Below are positions 11,988 to 23,790 of a DNA stretch of 64,000 nt, one piece after another. How positions within the stretch are numbered: position 1 is the stretch's first letter; each line of letters opens with the position of its first letter. This DNA comes from Serilophus lunatus (taxonomy: Eukaryota; Chordata; Aves; Passeriformes; Eurylaimidae), in assembly GCA_013399895.1 (NCBI GenBank), contig VXBA01003079.1:124001-188000 (forward strand), in the 5' to 3' direction. The position numbers were made by a program, and so were the translations under genes. The notes beneath the pieces were generated by a model that saw nothing but the letters and a program-made list of their open reading frames with translations, was not told the DNA's origin and did no database searches.

Positions 11988-14900
11988 GTAAGTGTTTGTG
12001 TGTGAGAGTCTGAGGGTTTTCTAATGGGTTACACTCTAGTCTTGGAGGACAGTATATTTTTTTTTCTTATGGAGTTTATTTCAATCAAAATTCTCTAAAA
12101 TACTAGCTCTCCACCATGGTTGGGGACTATTTGGAATCTTTCATTTACAGTGTGAACACATAATTTAGAGATAAAGCTGCAGATAGGCAGATAATCTCCC
12201 TTGGTTTTGTGTTTGAGACCTGAGTCTCTTTGGCTTGTCGATAGCAGATTTGAGATTAATCTGGGTAGCATTCCTTGCCCTACAACCTTTGTGTGTCTGT
12301 GCTGGAATTCTGTGGGCATGTTTCAATATTGTGCTAATCAATTCTCAGATTTAAACGTGATTGATATCACTATACTAATTAGAATACTGTGGGCTTAGCA
12401 TGAGAGTTCTTGTGGATCTGTGTCTCATGAGAAGCTGAGTAATAAGGAAGATGGACTTTGTTCTTGTTCTGTGCTTTTTGATAGATACAATGGGTCTCTC
12501 CCAAATGGAGATAGAGGAAGAAGAAAAAGTAGGTTTGCTTTATTTAAAAGGCCCAAGGCAAATGGGGTGAAACCTAGCACTGTTCATATTGCCTGTACCC
12601 CTCAAGCAGCAAAGGTAAGCTCCATTTGTCTAAGTCTCTGATTTCTCCTAATGCTTTATAAAGAGCTCTGTCAAGTCAGAGCTGTTATGAAACAATGTAA
12701 AAAGCATGAAGTTCTGGCTGTGAAAAGAACGGTTCATGTTTATCCAACGTTTTTTAGTACCTGTCAGGGTTAGCAAGAAACAGTTCAGCAAAGCCTGGTC
12801 TCTGCTATGGCAAGAGAGAAAAATGATTATTTTTGAAACATGAATGTTCTGGGCACAGGCTGGCCATGTAAAACACTTTGTACTTTGTTTTCCTTCCAAA
12901 CTCACTACAGACATCTGTTCTAGACTTTGTGTTTTTGCACTCACTCATGCTTTAGGGCTAACTTGGCTTCACTAAACCTGACTTTTAAATGATCCTGTGC
13001 CAAAGCTCTGCGTGCACTTGCTGCTCCCATCTGATGGGTGGGGGTTCTCCAGGGTTGGAGACAGGTGGGTTTTGCAGGCCATGTTTCACAGGGCTTGTAA
13101 TCAGAGTTCACATTAAGAAGCAGTAAAGGCAGGGCTTAGGTCCTGAAGTTGATTCATATTTTATGTCAGAGTTAATATACTACAGCTAAGGTATTACCTT
13201 GGAATATTTCTGTATTGTTGCTATTCAAATGTATGTGCAAATACATCCCCTAATTAATGGAGCATTTCTACTAAAAGAATGGAATTTGAGGAGGCTTAGT
13301 GGTTGTTTAGAAATTGCCAGTGACAAGATCAGACCCTTAAATACAGTAGTGTTAAGTGTTTGACTCTTTGAATACCTTGACACTTAGGAAGGCCATGGAG
13401 TATTCTGAAATCAAAAGCATTTTTCTAACCAAAGTTCTTGTATTAGTTACGTTCTCTGAAAAGGGCACTTATTTTTGCAAATTGTTTATGGTCTTCCAGT
13501 AAGTGCTGTTTAGAAGCACTTTTAGAATAGTGTTTATTCTGTTCCTAGTAGTTAGTTGCAGAATGAACATTAGACTAGCAAACTGAAACCTAGATTACTT
13601 TGCTGCACCTTCAGCAACCTGTGCCAAGTTTCTCCATTTTATCCTGTTTACCACCACTTTTTTTTTGTCTGTGTATCTTGCCAGTCATCACTGATTTTAG
13701 TGTGAACTTGGATCCTGTTTTTAGAATGAAGTCCCTAAGTTTTTGTCCTGACTTTGCTGTTGGACCATTCAGGCTGAGGCAGCCACAAAGGTGTTACATT
13801 CAGTTGTTTTGTTCTTTCGTGTTAAGGCCAGCATTGCTTTAACAAAAAACATGACTAATAATATGCCCTGGTTACGTGTGTTTTGCTGCAGCATGTGGTG
13901 AAGAGACCAGTTTGGTCTGTTGCTGAATCAGTCCTGCAGCTTTTTTTAATGGCCAGGACTGGGTTTTGTGAAGCTGAACTACAAGTGTGTCATTAGCAAC
14001 CATCTGCATTAATTAGTAGAACAGGAGCCTGATTTTATATATATAGTCTGCTTTGTTGCTGTATACCATAGAGTTATTGTGCACCGGTTCAATAATATTT
14101 GGCATTTTTCCATAGGCAATAAGTAATAAGGACCAACACAGCATATCTTACACCTTGTCTCGGGCCCAGACAGTAGTAGTTGAATATACACATGACAGCA
14201 ACACAGATATGTTCCAGGTATGTGAAGTAAATATGTATGTGTGTTCTCACTTTTGGTAGCTTCTAACAAGGCACCCTCTGAGCAGGCTTTTTTCCTCAGG
14301 CCCAGAAGTTTGCATGTATCAGTTTCTGCACTTCACTACTCAGAGCAATTCAATTCTGTTCATTCCCAAGGCTGTCCCATGAACAAGTCTGTGTCTGTGC
14401 ACCTCTTTAGACTTGGGAAAAGGTGAAAGTTGGGGGTTTTTGTGACTAATGCACAGCATTATGGTTTTGCCTTTGATTGCTGGTTGGCAAGTCATGTAAC
14501 CTGTCTTCTAGTCCTCCTTGCAAAATGAAGAATAAAGTGCACCGTTCTCTTTAAGCACTTGGAACTTTGCTTCTGGCACTTTCAAAGGGATTTGGGATCA
14601 GCCAGTTGGAGACGGGGTAGAAGAAAATACAGTGTGGAAACACAGGAAAGCTTTTGGCACAACTAATACGAAAAATACCCTGGACTTCTTTAAGCAAACC
14701 CAGAAATGTCTGGAGCACTGGGACATGTGGAAAGAAGCCTCAGTGCTGATGCTGGCAGTTCAGAGCAACCTTGCTGCAGTTCCTTGTGTGTATGAGAAGG
14801 GACCACAAACACATTTGCAGCTGTGGTGTGCACTCATATCTTATAATTGTTTCCTGTTTTTCTCAAAAGGAAGGGGTTTGTTTGGGGTTGGTTTTTTTTT

Positions 14901-17900
14901 TTATAATGTGTGCTTTGTTCTTTCTGATTCCCAGCCTGATCTTGCATTGGTTTATTTTTTTTTTTTCCCTCATTGTTAGTAATTTATGGAAAGGAGTTTT
15001 GCTGTCACAGCATTTAGTTGTGACGCCACTGCAAGATCTAAGGAGGTGGGAGGTGTTGGGAAGTGGTGGAGGAAGCTGCTCTGCAACTGCAAATACTTAG
15101 AGCAGAGCAAAGGGACTGTAATGAAATCACTGCAGCATAAGCTATTGTTTGTGTGAGTGTTCTCTCTTCGGGCCTGCTGTGGCATGTGTGCTGCTCTGAA
15201 ATTGCCCCTGGCAATCCCTGTGTACTTGATGGGTTATCGAGCCTAAGAAGCAAGAGAAAAATGTGTTCTGACAAAGCAGTTTTAGTCTCATGAAAGCTCT
15301 CCAGCCTTCACCAAAAGGCAGCTCAAGCTTTTGGGTGTCCTGCTCAGCAGTTAATCTTAATATAACCAACTATCTCTTAAGAGCCTGATTGCTCTGGAAG
15401 CGAGTGAGTAGTAGTGTGTAAGAGCGCTTTAAACCTGGCTATGTGTATGTTTGGGAGAGGAACATTACTCCTCTTCTTCCTTTGTAAAGAAAAGAACAAG
15501 ATGAGCTGACTGGAAAAGCAGTGATACCCATGCAGTTGTATCAAACTCAGTACAGTTGTGTAGGACTGAAAAACTCACTGTTCCCTGCAGAAAGAAAAGA
15601 AGGCACACTACCAGAAAATCTGATTGTAGTCAACGTGTTGCATCCCTGTGTTCTGTGCATGTTACTGTAACCCCTCTCTGCCACAGGCAGTGGCAGACCA
15701 GTACCTGGTCTTTCACAAAAGGTTTGCTGCTTCTCTGTGCCCCACCAGACCTGAAGGGACAGCTCATATAATCTCGTTTTCGTACATCACACGTCCACCT
15801 AGTCTGGCATTGTTCAGAATATTCTGGGCATGCAGAGTGACTGGATGTCACTTTTGTTCCCTCTAACTCCTGTTTCCCTCTAACTCCTGTTTCCTGACTG
15901 TTTCGGCGCTGCTGCAGCCGGCCTGCCTGACCTGAGTGTAACCTCCCTGATAAGAAGGCCTTCAGTGGGAAATCATCTCAGAATTGACTTAATTACACCA
16001 TTTTATTTCCCCTTCCTTCAGTTGGCCATACCCAGCTTTCAGAATAACTTTGCTCACTTGGAGGCAGAATAATTCATTGATTCAGATTTGGCTTTAGAAA
16101 CCTAGATTAGTGGGGGGGAATGCTTTAAACTGTAACATCAGGACTTTAATATCATCACTTTCAAGTGCTTTGGATTTGAGTATTCCTAGACTCAAGGACA
16201 GAATTCTGACCAGTTTTTTTTATTCTCTTTCCAGATTGGTCGGTCAACGGAGAGTCCTATAGACTTTGTAGTAACAGATACAGTTCCTGGAAGTCAGAGT
16301 AATTCGGATACACAGTCTGTGCAGAGCACTATATCAAGGTTTGCCTGCAGAATCATATGTGAACGTAACCCTCCTTTTACAGCAAGAATATATGCTGCAG
16401 GATTTGACTCCTCAAAAAACATTTTTCTTGGGGTAAGGGAACACTTTTGTTCTTCTTAAAATTCAGTTCAGGCTTATTTTTTAAATTAATTCTTAGCTCC
16501 ACTTCAGCCAAATTTAAGTAATCATTAATGTAATTTCTTTTAGGAGAAAGCTGCAAAGTGGAAGACATCAGATGGGCAAATGGATGGACTAACAACAAAT
16601 GGAGTTCTTGTTATGCATCCTCGTAATGGATTCACAGAGGACTCCAAGCCAGGAGTGTGGAGAGAGATTTCTGTGTGTGGGAATGTGTTCAGCCTCCGTG
16701 AAACCAGATCAGCTCAGCAGAGGGGAAAAATGGTGAGAGCAGTGACCAATGTTTTATGCAACCTGTTTAAAATGTGTCCAGCCTTAAGTGGTAAAGTTTG
16801 GGCATAGAGCTGGAATCTACTGGAATTCAGTGTAGTTGTCACCTCTGCAATTCGTAACGCTGAATTTTAAGTGTCTACCTCCATGCACAAAAGTGTCTTG
16901 CTCAACCTGAATTACTGAGTTTATCTGCAAACTAGTGCTTAATTGCACATCTAGACTGCTCTCCTAAATTGACTTGCCAGTCTACCATCTACTTGTGCAA
17001 ACTGTCCTAGTCCTGTGCACATTTCAAAGAGTGTTTTCTGGATTCTCCCTCTTGAGTTCATGCTTTGAAGGTTTTCCCACTTTTTCTTTCTTACAGAATC
17101 ATAAAGAATAGTTATAATTTTATTGTATATTCATTCTCACCTTGGCATTCTGAGTTTTACTCTTGCTCTTGTTTCGAAAGCATTGGTGACATTTCCAGGA
17201 GATAATTGGATAATTGGTGTGACTTGGGATCTCTCAGCAAAAAGAAATGCTACACTGAACACTTTAAGTATTTAGCTAGGAGTGCTAACAGGAGGGGAAA
17301 GCCATGTGTAAAGATGTGTTTGAAGAAAACAGTCTAAAATATGATGGGGGACTAAGCGAGGCTTGTGCCACCCCTCCTTGATGCATTTCAAGTAACACAG
17401 TTGGGAGTGCTGTAGGGGTGGGGTTGAGAGAAGTTAAAACTGGAGAGGAACTATTTATGACTAAATGTGGTCTATTTTAAGGCATGCATTAAGATGTTGG
17501 GTAAGGTTTTTTTCCCAAAGGAAAAAAAAAAAGAAGCTGACACTGGGCTCTCCATGGACATCTTGTATAGACAGCCAGAAGCCGCTTGAAACTCTGTCTG
17601 GATCTTCCAGGCAGATTTGTATTATGGAAATGCATGGTGTTACCCTTCAGGTACCCTCGAGTGACACCTCTCTTTCTTTGTGTCCACCACAAGGTTGAGA
17701 ACGAAACGAACCAGCTGCAGGATGGGTCTCTGATCGACCTGTGCGGGGCGACGCTGCTGTGGCGCACGGCGGAGGGGCTGTCCCGCACCCCGACCCTCAA
17801 GCACCTGGAGGCCCTGAGGCAGGAGATCAACGCGGCCAGGCCCCAGTGTCCCGTGGGCTTTAACACCTTGGCCTTCCCCAGCATGAAGAGAAAAGATGTC

Positions 17901-18260
17901 GTAGACGAAAAGCAGCCGTGGGTGTACCTGAACTGTGGCCACGTGCACGGGTACCATAACTGGGGAAACAAGGAGGAGAGGGACGGCAAGGACCGCGAGT
18001 GCCCCATGTGCCGCTCCGTCGGCCCCTACGTGCCGCTGTGGCTGGGCTGTGAGGCAGGGTTTTATGTGGATGCCGGACCTCCGACTCACGCGTTCAGCCC
18101 CTGTGGACACGTGTGCTCGGAAAAGACAACTGCATATTGGTCCCAAATTCCTCTTCCCCACGGTACTCACACTTTTCACGCAGCCTGTCCCTTCTGCGCA
18201 CATCAGCTGGCTGGTGAGCAGGGCTACATCAGACTCATTTTCCAAGGACCTCTTGACTAA
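11917..18260 (+). CDS. PELI1: PELI1, Pellino E3 ubiquitin-protein ligase 1 (complete, six coding exons)
   Basis: The coding exons are 11917-11987, 12485-12614, 14116-14217, 16235-16432, 16544-16732 and 17694-18260; joined they give exactly 418 codons, the human length. Pellino proteins attach ubiquitin chains in Toll/IL-1 receptor, TRIF and T-cell signalling in the cytosol, acting on IRAK1, RIP kinases and c-Rel. The N-terminal two thirds form a forkhead-associated domain with an inserted wing that binds phosphothreonine; R104 and T185-N186 lie where the family binds phosphate. The C-terminal third (about 280-418) is the RING-like domain, with H313, C333, C336, C367, H369, C371, C395 and C398 visible. 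The sequence fits PELI1 better than PELI2 or PELI3 and appears nearly identical to human; differences I noticed are N233, R261 and L265. All introns are GT/AG, with no stop or frameshift. The first, non-coding exon is not identified. Confidence 0.97.
12485..12614 (+). CDS. PELI1: PELI1 coding exon 2 (residues 24-67)
   Basis: The acceptor AG is at 12483-12484 and the donor GTAAGC follows 12614. It encodes the start of the FHA domain, including the basic run DRGRRKSRFALFKRPK. It ends exactly on a codon boundary. Confidence 0.95.
12615..14115 (+). other. PELI1 intron between coding exons 2 and 3
   Basis: Intron of about 1.5 kb, GTAAGC to a T-rich acceptor ending CATAG. AT-rich, with no recognisable gene, RNA or repeat family. 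Confidence 0.9.
14116..14217 (+). CDS. PELI1: PELI1 coding exon 3 (residues 68-101)
   Basis: A 34-codon exon in phase 0 at both ends, between the acceptor CATAG and the donor GTATGT. It encodes the FHA strands reading AISNKDQHSISYTL and then TVVVEYTHDSNTDMFQ. Skipping it would keep the reading frame but remove part of the FHA core. Confidence 0.95.
14218..16234 (+). other. PELI1 intron between coding exons 3 and 4
   Basis: Intron of about 2.0 kb with T-rich runs near 14890 and 14955 and a 17-bp unit repeated twice in tandem at 15859-15892. No gene or mobile element recognised. Confidence 0.9.
15859..15892. repeat. Two-copy 17-bp tandem duplication
   Basis: The unit CCCTCTAACTCCTGTTT occurs twice head to tail without mismatch, inside a PELI1 intron. 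Perfect identity suggests a recent slippage duplication. No function is implied. Confidence 0.9.
16235..16432 (+). CDS. PELI1: PELI1 coding exon 4 (residues 102-167)
   Basis: Begins after CCAG and ends before GTAAGG. It starts with IGRSTESPIDF, which includes R104, the arginine at the FHA phosphate site, and runs through the wing and FHA segment to NIFLG. Phase 0 at both ends. The following intron is only 111 nt, the shortest in the gene. Confidence 0.95.
16544..16732 (+). CDS. PELI1: PELI1 coding exon 5 (residues 168-230)
   Basis: Begins after TTTTAG and ends at ATG before GTGAGA. It encodes the second half of the FHA domain, with T185-N186-G187 at the phosphopeptide-binding position, and ends with RSAQQRGKM. 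Phase 0 at both ends. Confidence 0.95.
16733..17693 (+). other. PELI1 intron before the last exon
   Basis: A 961-nt intron ending in a pyrimidine-rich acceptor that finishes CCACAAG. It has an A-rich run near 17521 and no recognisable element. Confidence 0.9.
17694..18260 (+). CDS. PELI1: PELI1 last coding exon (residues 231-418, RING-like domain, stop)
   Basis: Encodes the whole RING-like domain. The zinc-ligand candidates are C311/H313 in LNCGHVHGYHNW, C333/C336 in CPMC, C367/H369/C371 in SPCGHVC and C395/C398 in CPFC. The protein ends IFQGPLD followed by TAA at 18258. The exon is much richer in G and C, mostly at third codon positions, than the other PELI1 exons, which creates long chance ORFs in other frames and on the other strand. 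Residues 233 (N), 261 (R) and 265 (L) differ from the human protein as I know it. Confidence 0.96.
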   Translation, partial: VENETNQLQDGSLIDLCGATLLWRTAEGLSRTPTLKHLEALRQEINAARPQCPVGFNTLAFPSMKRKDVVDEKQPWVYLNCGHVHGYHNWGNKEERDGKDRECPMCRSVGPYVPLWLGCEAGFYVDAGPPTHAFSPCGHVCSEKTTAYWSQIPLPHGTHTFHAACPFCAHQLAGEQGYIRLIFQGPLD

Positions 18261-19890
18261 CACAGGTGTTACCAAGGACTGCAGTAAACTGATAAGCTAA
18301 GCGATTCTGATTTTTAAACCAACTGTTTTTTCGTATTCTCTGGGCTTTGCTGGTTTGCATTAAGATGAAGAATTTTTTTGTTACAACAGCTAAATCCCTC
18401 TCTATTGAAAAAAGTCTGGAAATAGAAGAAATGGGGTGGGGGGGAGGAGAGGGAGAACTCCTGCTTTTTTTAGTTAATAACTACTTCTGAAGAGGTGAAG
18501 GAAGTGTTGTAGAGTGAACTTCGATGCCTTCCGTTTAGTGGTTTTGAATCACGTGCCCACAGTGTTTGAAAGTTGTTTCATCCTTTTTGTATATGGAGGG
18601 TAAGTAGTTCTAAGAACATTAGTTTACAGCTTGGATGCAAACATTGTAAAATATAACATGTATATTAACTCTTTTCTATTTATCTTTATTATTGAAAACA
18701 TGTAGAATGTTTAGAGAGTAGCATGGTCATAGTGTGTTACATCCAGTAATTGGATGTGTAGAGTAGTTCTGGCTGGAGAAGAACGTGAGATGGAAATGGT
18801 AGAAAAATCTTTTAATCTAAAATACTGAGTTCTTAGAATAGTTAAAATGCTTTTTAAACAAAGCTAATGCAAATTATGATGGCATAAAGTTGTACTTTAA
18901 CCGTGTTGAAAGGTAGCTAAGAAGGACTTCTTAAAATGTCTTTCTGATAGGACTGTACTTAAGATCTGGTTGTGAGGAGAATATTTACCAGACTCTTTGA
19001 ATATGCAACTTAGATCTAGATTAAGGATTTTTTTCTCCCTTTGCGCTAACACTTCTCTTTATTTAGCATTAGCGACATTTTGTGAAGGTTTTTCCAATGT
19101 TGAACATGAACAGACCTGAAAGAGGAGGCTTGTTCTGTTCTTGCTGTTTAGGGCAGAGGGTGAGGGGAGAGGTGGATGGACCCAGAAATGAGTGGGGGGG
19201 AGCAGTTCGTGACTGGGCCACATCCCACCTCGGGAGAGGTTTGTCAGGGTCTCCTTCTGCTCTCCCCTCCCTCCCCTTCCATTCCCTCAACATTCACCAG
19301 AAAAGACCAGTGCACTACCTGCAGCTTTGCTGCTGACCCACTGTGCTTCATGGCAAACACACAACCTGCCCTTTTTAGGATTGATTTGAGCTTTTTCAGC
19401 CAGCTTCGTACATTTTATTTTTCTCAAAATATGTACTGTATAATTGACAGTAGCAAATTTCTGTACTTTATAGCATAAGCTTTCATTTTTCTTTTGAAGC
19501 TATTCTAAAATTTTCTTGGTTTAAAGAGACCTGTGTTGCTTAGATGTCATAAATTACTTACTTTGACTGTCAATTGTTTCTCCATTTTTAAAAAGAAATT
19601 ATGTATATTGTTTGGTTCACTCAGGAAATGCATGTGTCAGGAAACCTGTACTATAAGTTCAGTTAGCTGTCATGTACAAGTAACTGCTGTTACTCCCTTT
19701 CCATAGAAATATAACTGATTTTGACATTTTCCAGATTATATGCATTAAGTAATGAAACTTATGCAGCAAGAAATCCCTGTATTGTAGTTGTTCTAATCAT
19801 CTTATTCAAACTATAGTATACTGTAGTTTTAATTTTTATTTGCAAATTAATTTATTCAAACTACGTGAGTAAACACTTTTCAAAAATAGA
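18261..19890 (+). other. PELI1: PELI1 3'UTR
   Basis: AT-rich DNA after the stop codon with several ATTTA pentamers, typical of an unstable, inflammation-responsive mRNA. The length, about 1.6 kb, fits the family. The 3' end is set by the AGTAAA hexamer at 19868 and the GT-rich stretch after it. A G-rich run lies at about 18431-18449. The short ORFs inside show no sign of coding. Confidence 0.6.
19868..19873 (+). terminator. PELI1: Probable PELI1 poly(A) signal, variant AGTAAA
   Basis: I see no AATAAA between the stop codon and 20000. AGTAAA, a known functional variant, lies at 19868-19873 and is followed about 30 nt later by a GT-rich stretch (about 19897-19920), as expected for a downstream element. 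Cleavage would fall near 19885-19895. Inferred from motif order only. Confidence 0.5.
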
Positions 19891-22800
19891 AATTCTGGGA
19901 TTGTCTGTGGCTTTGTTTCCAAGAGACTGGAAAGGTGGCTGGGGATGGCCCTTCTATTGTCACCTAAGGTGTCTGTTCTGTGTATGTGGACTAAGAGCAC
20001 AGAGAAACAGCAGCTGTAAAGACTTGGCATGTTTTCATGGGCATGGCTTTGAATGGTTCCTTTCAGATGTGACCTCTCCATGTGTTTTATATTTAACTCT
20101 GTGTTAACAAAGGTGAAATTGTTGTTTAAAAGATACAGTTAACCTACTTAGGGAAGAAATCATTTACAAATGCTGAAATGTAAGCAAAAATTGAACTAAC
20201 TGTCGGGGCTCTTATAAAATTATAAGAGCTCATGATTCCATCTTCTACAAAATCTGATTGACGCTTCTCTGGTCCTGATCTTGATGACTACGGGAACATG
20301 AAAAATCAGACAAGGATGTGATGAAAGCCACAAGGCAGTGTGAGTAACACACAGCTGAAGTGTGAGCACAGATTGAGCACAGAATGGTAGGAGGAGTATG
20401 GAAAGCCATGTAGTCACCCTGTGTTGGAGGCACAGCTGGAGGCCCGTGTGGAGCCAGTGGTGAATTTGGGTACTTCTGACTGAGAGGGGGAGAGGAGAGG
20501 TCTTTGCCCAACATGTAGCCATCATTAAGCCTCTGTCTTTCTAAGATGATATATTCTGCTTTCGCTGTATTTCTCTACTCTGTTCCTCACCCTCTGCCTC
20601 CCCCAAAAAAGACACCCCAGACAAAGGGTGTCTGAGCAGAACTGGCTGTGTCTCTGGGGATTGTTAGGCTAAGATCACTCTTCAGTGTCTGTTCTGTGCT
20701 CTCTGCCTGTTGCATACTTTTCTTGAACCAAGATGGGTTTGTTAATCCCATTTTCAAACAAGCGGAACATGGACATTCAAATGCTTGAGACAGGGAAATC
20801 CCACTGTCAAAGGCAGGATAGCAACGCTTGAGTAGTTTGAGGAGCAAGTTCCATCACTATCAGCAGCAGCAGCTCTGACTGAGGTTCCCTGTTTGAGTAC
20901 CCCCAGGCTTCTGGTCCTGAATAAACAATTGCAGTAGCCCTCTGTAAATGGTAGAATGAATACAAGATTAAAAGAATCCCTTTGACTCAACCAGCTGACT
21001 GAAGCACTCTGAGCTTTAAGGTCGTTGCTTGTGAGCAAATTTTGGGGCAGGGCAAAGTGCAGCATGCTTTGAGACAATCACAGCTCCATTTGTGACAGCC
21101 TAAATCAGCACTTTGCACCTGTAAAACCCAGCCCCAGGTGGGATCTGTGGCCTTCACCTGCTTTCAAAGATTTGCTCAACTGGCAGAAGCATTGGTGATG
21201 AAACCAGCAGATGGGACAGGACTGTTCCCTGGAAGACCACTGTAGGTATGAGAAACTGATAAGGGGAATGCGTGTGAAAATGGGGTTAAGTGTAGATGCT
21301 TTTCTAGCCCTACAGTTTGTTGAGGCTCTGCAGAAGTGCCTCTGGAAGCCAGCAGCCAGTGTTCTGCAGCTGGTTTGTGCATGGCTGCTCTGTTCTGCAG
21401 TGTGGTGTGTGAAGCAGGTGATTTAATGAACTAATTTGCTCTTCAGCTGCAGGAAATTGCATGGATTTAACACTGGTAGAAGGCAGCCGCTGGGCACAGC
21501 AGCTAGCTAATTAAGCCCTTTTGTTGTTTTGAGTTTTTTGGGAGGGGGGGTTCCCCAAAGAAGAAGTGGGGCAGCTCAGTGTGTTGGCTGGCAGCAGGGC
21601 AGGAGCTGAGGGGGAGGTTCCTGGGGGCTTTCCCTGTGTGGGCAGCCTGGCACTAATGGAGCACTCCAGTTCCTTGGCTCACTCAGCCATCCGGTTTGAG
21701 TGCACCTGATGTGGCTCTCAGTTGTGTGGTGCAGCCTGTGGATGAAGCCTTCCAGTATCATCTGTGCTAGGCCTGTTACACCTGCAAGAATGAGCCAGGT
21801 CTGGAAGGTTTAACACCATGATGAAGTCACCCCAGGAGACTCCTGTGTTTGAAAGTGCTCTGCAAATCTCATAATGATCCGGCTCTGGCATGTTTGATCT
21901 CTTCCTGAAGTGACACTTTCCAGGCTCGATTCTAAAAATACATTTCCAGTTTTGCAATATAAATGTATCATGATGACTACGGCTACTTGCACACTGTCTT
22001 TCAGCCTGGATTGGGTCTGGTTGCTGTTGGATTAGACCAGATTTCCTGGTCTAGTCTTGGCTCATCCCTTTCTGTAAAAACGCTAGTAAAGCTCGTCTAT
22101 TTTTAATTGTAGCACTTGGCTTTAACATAAGGGCTGTGATCATCCTAGAAATGCAGTTTCTAAGGCTCTTTTGTGGCTATAGGAAATCAGTTGAAAAAGC
22201 ACTGTTGTGCATCCCATGAAGATTCTCTGGAAAAGCATCTCTGCAGGAGCTGTGATGGTTCCTGTGACTTGGGCCAGGGGCTCTTTGACAAGTGCTGCCT
22301 CCGCAGGGGCAGCAGCAGCAGAACTGCCCTTTCCCAGGTGCTGCTTCCAGGCAGCAGCAAGAGCTGAAGACTCTGTTTTCTCACAGAGAAACAGCACTTC
22401 ATCACTCTGCTCTTGGGAGCAGTATCCCATGGTAACATAGCTGGTGACATAAGCTGAGCCTGGGAAACACCAATGGGTGCACAAGGAACTGCTGGCTTCT
22501 GCAGCTGTTCTGGATGTTACTGGTGGTTGGTCTGGTCTCTGTCCTGAAAGCAGAAGCAGGGCAGATATAAAGAGCAGGAAAAATGGGCTTTTATTCCCTC
22601 AAGCCTAAGGTGCCTCCGTGAGAGCAGCCACCCCAAACACAGCCTGCAGCAGGGCCCATGGCTTCAGACATGCCCTGGCTGGGAATGGCATTGGCTGCAA
22701 GCTCGAGTGCCTAAATCTTTATGTTCCTGCCTTGGACCCTCTGTGGGCTGCTGCCCATCTTCCTGCCTTCCAGCCCTGGCAGACACAGTGCATTCTGCAG

Positions 22801-23771
22801 CTACAGGGAGCAGGTGACTGCAGGAGCAGGTCCTATTTGCCTTGCCAGGTAAAAGCCTGTATGGGACCAGGTAAGGCATTGCCTGGGGCTGCATTCCCCG
22901 AGGCTTAGCTCCAGAGGAGATGAGTAACCAGAGGCAAAGTGCCAGCTCTGGCAGTCAGGAGCTCCCTGTCCACTCACTGCCACTCTTGGTTTTGCTGCTA
23001 TTGTGCCCAGCTCTCCATCCTTGTCCTACTGCTCCTGTTGCAGAGCTGGCAAGAAGGAAGGGGAACCAGCACCAACGTCACTGTTTGCTGGCCTGTGCTG
23101 CTTGCCTGGCTCTGCTGGCAAGGATGTGGCAGCAGCCAAGGCACAGCAGGTACTGTGGGGTGAGATCTCTTGGGGGTGCAAATGACCTTATGGATCAACT
23201 CAAAGGACCTTTCAGCTGGCAGATGCAACTCCTTTGTAATTTGGCAACACCTACAATGTTGTGATGCTTTTATTTTGAATACTTCTGCTGATTTAGTGTC
23301 ACTAAACAGCTCTGAGGTAGGAGTAAAATTAATCTGCCCCAACTTCCATCCTCTACCTTATCTATGTATGTAACACTGGTTCTGTACCGAGATCATTCCT
23401 GGAGATCTGCTGCCTTTAAGAAATACAATGAGAGTGGAGTCCTTTGGATTTAGAACTCATGGCAGGGTTGTCTATTTTTCCTCATGGTAGTGGAAAGGGC
23501 TTATGAAAAGTCTTTCCCTCCACAGCCCTTGCACGCACTGGACTCCGGAGGATTCCCTGGGAGCACCGCACGAAGCATGAGCGGCACAGAGAGAGGAGGA
23601 AGGAAATGATACTTCACACTGTCAGACAGTAGATATAAGTGCAGTATACAGTTAAATCACTCAGTGGGAAAAGCTTCCTTAGGTGTATTTTCTTCACTGC
23701 TAACTCCTGAGATTAACTGTCGGCTTGTTTATATCTCATTGTCTTGGCCTTTATATTTGTTTCAGCGCCTT

Positions 23772-23790
23772 CCCCCCCCCCAAAAAAAAA
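23772..23790. repeat. Poly-C/poly-A simple tract
   Basis: Ten C followed directly by nine A. The same composite structure recurs at 42319-42342. Low-complexity sequence; the exact length may be affected by sequencing error. Confidence 0.85.

Noticed and set aside
11917..18260. Assignment to PELI2 or PELI3 in place of PELI1
   Set aside because: The 418-codon length, the N terminus MFSPDQENHPSKAP and synteny with VPS54 all fit PELI1.
17640..18275. 211-codon antisense ORF (and 172- and 121-codon ORFs in other frames) over the last PELI1 exon
   Set aside because: They mirror the GC-rich, conserved RING exon. Lack of stops follows from its GC-ending codons, and the peptides resemble no family.
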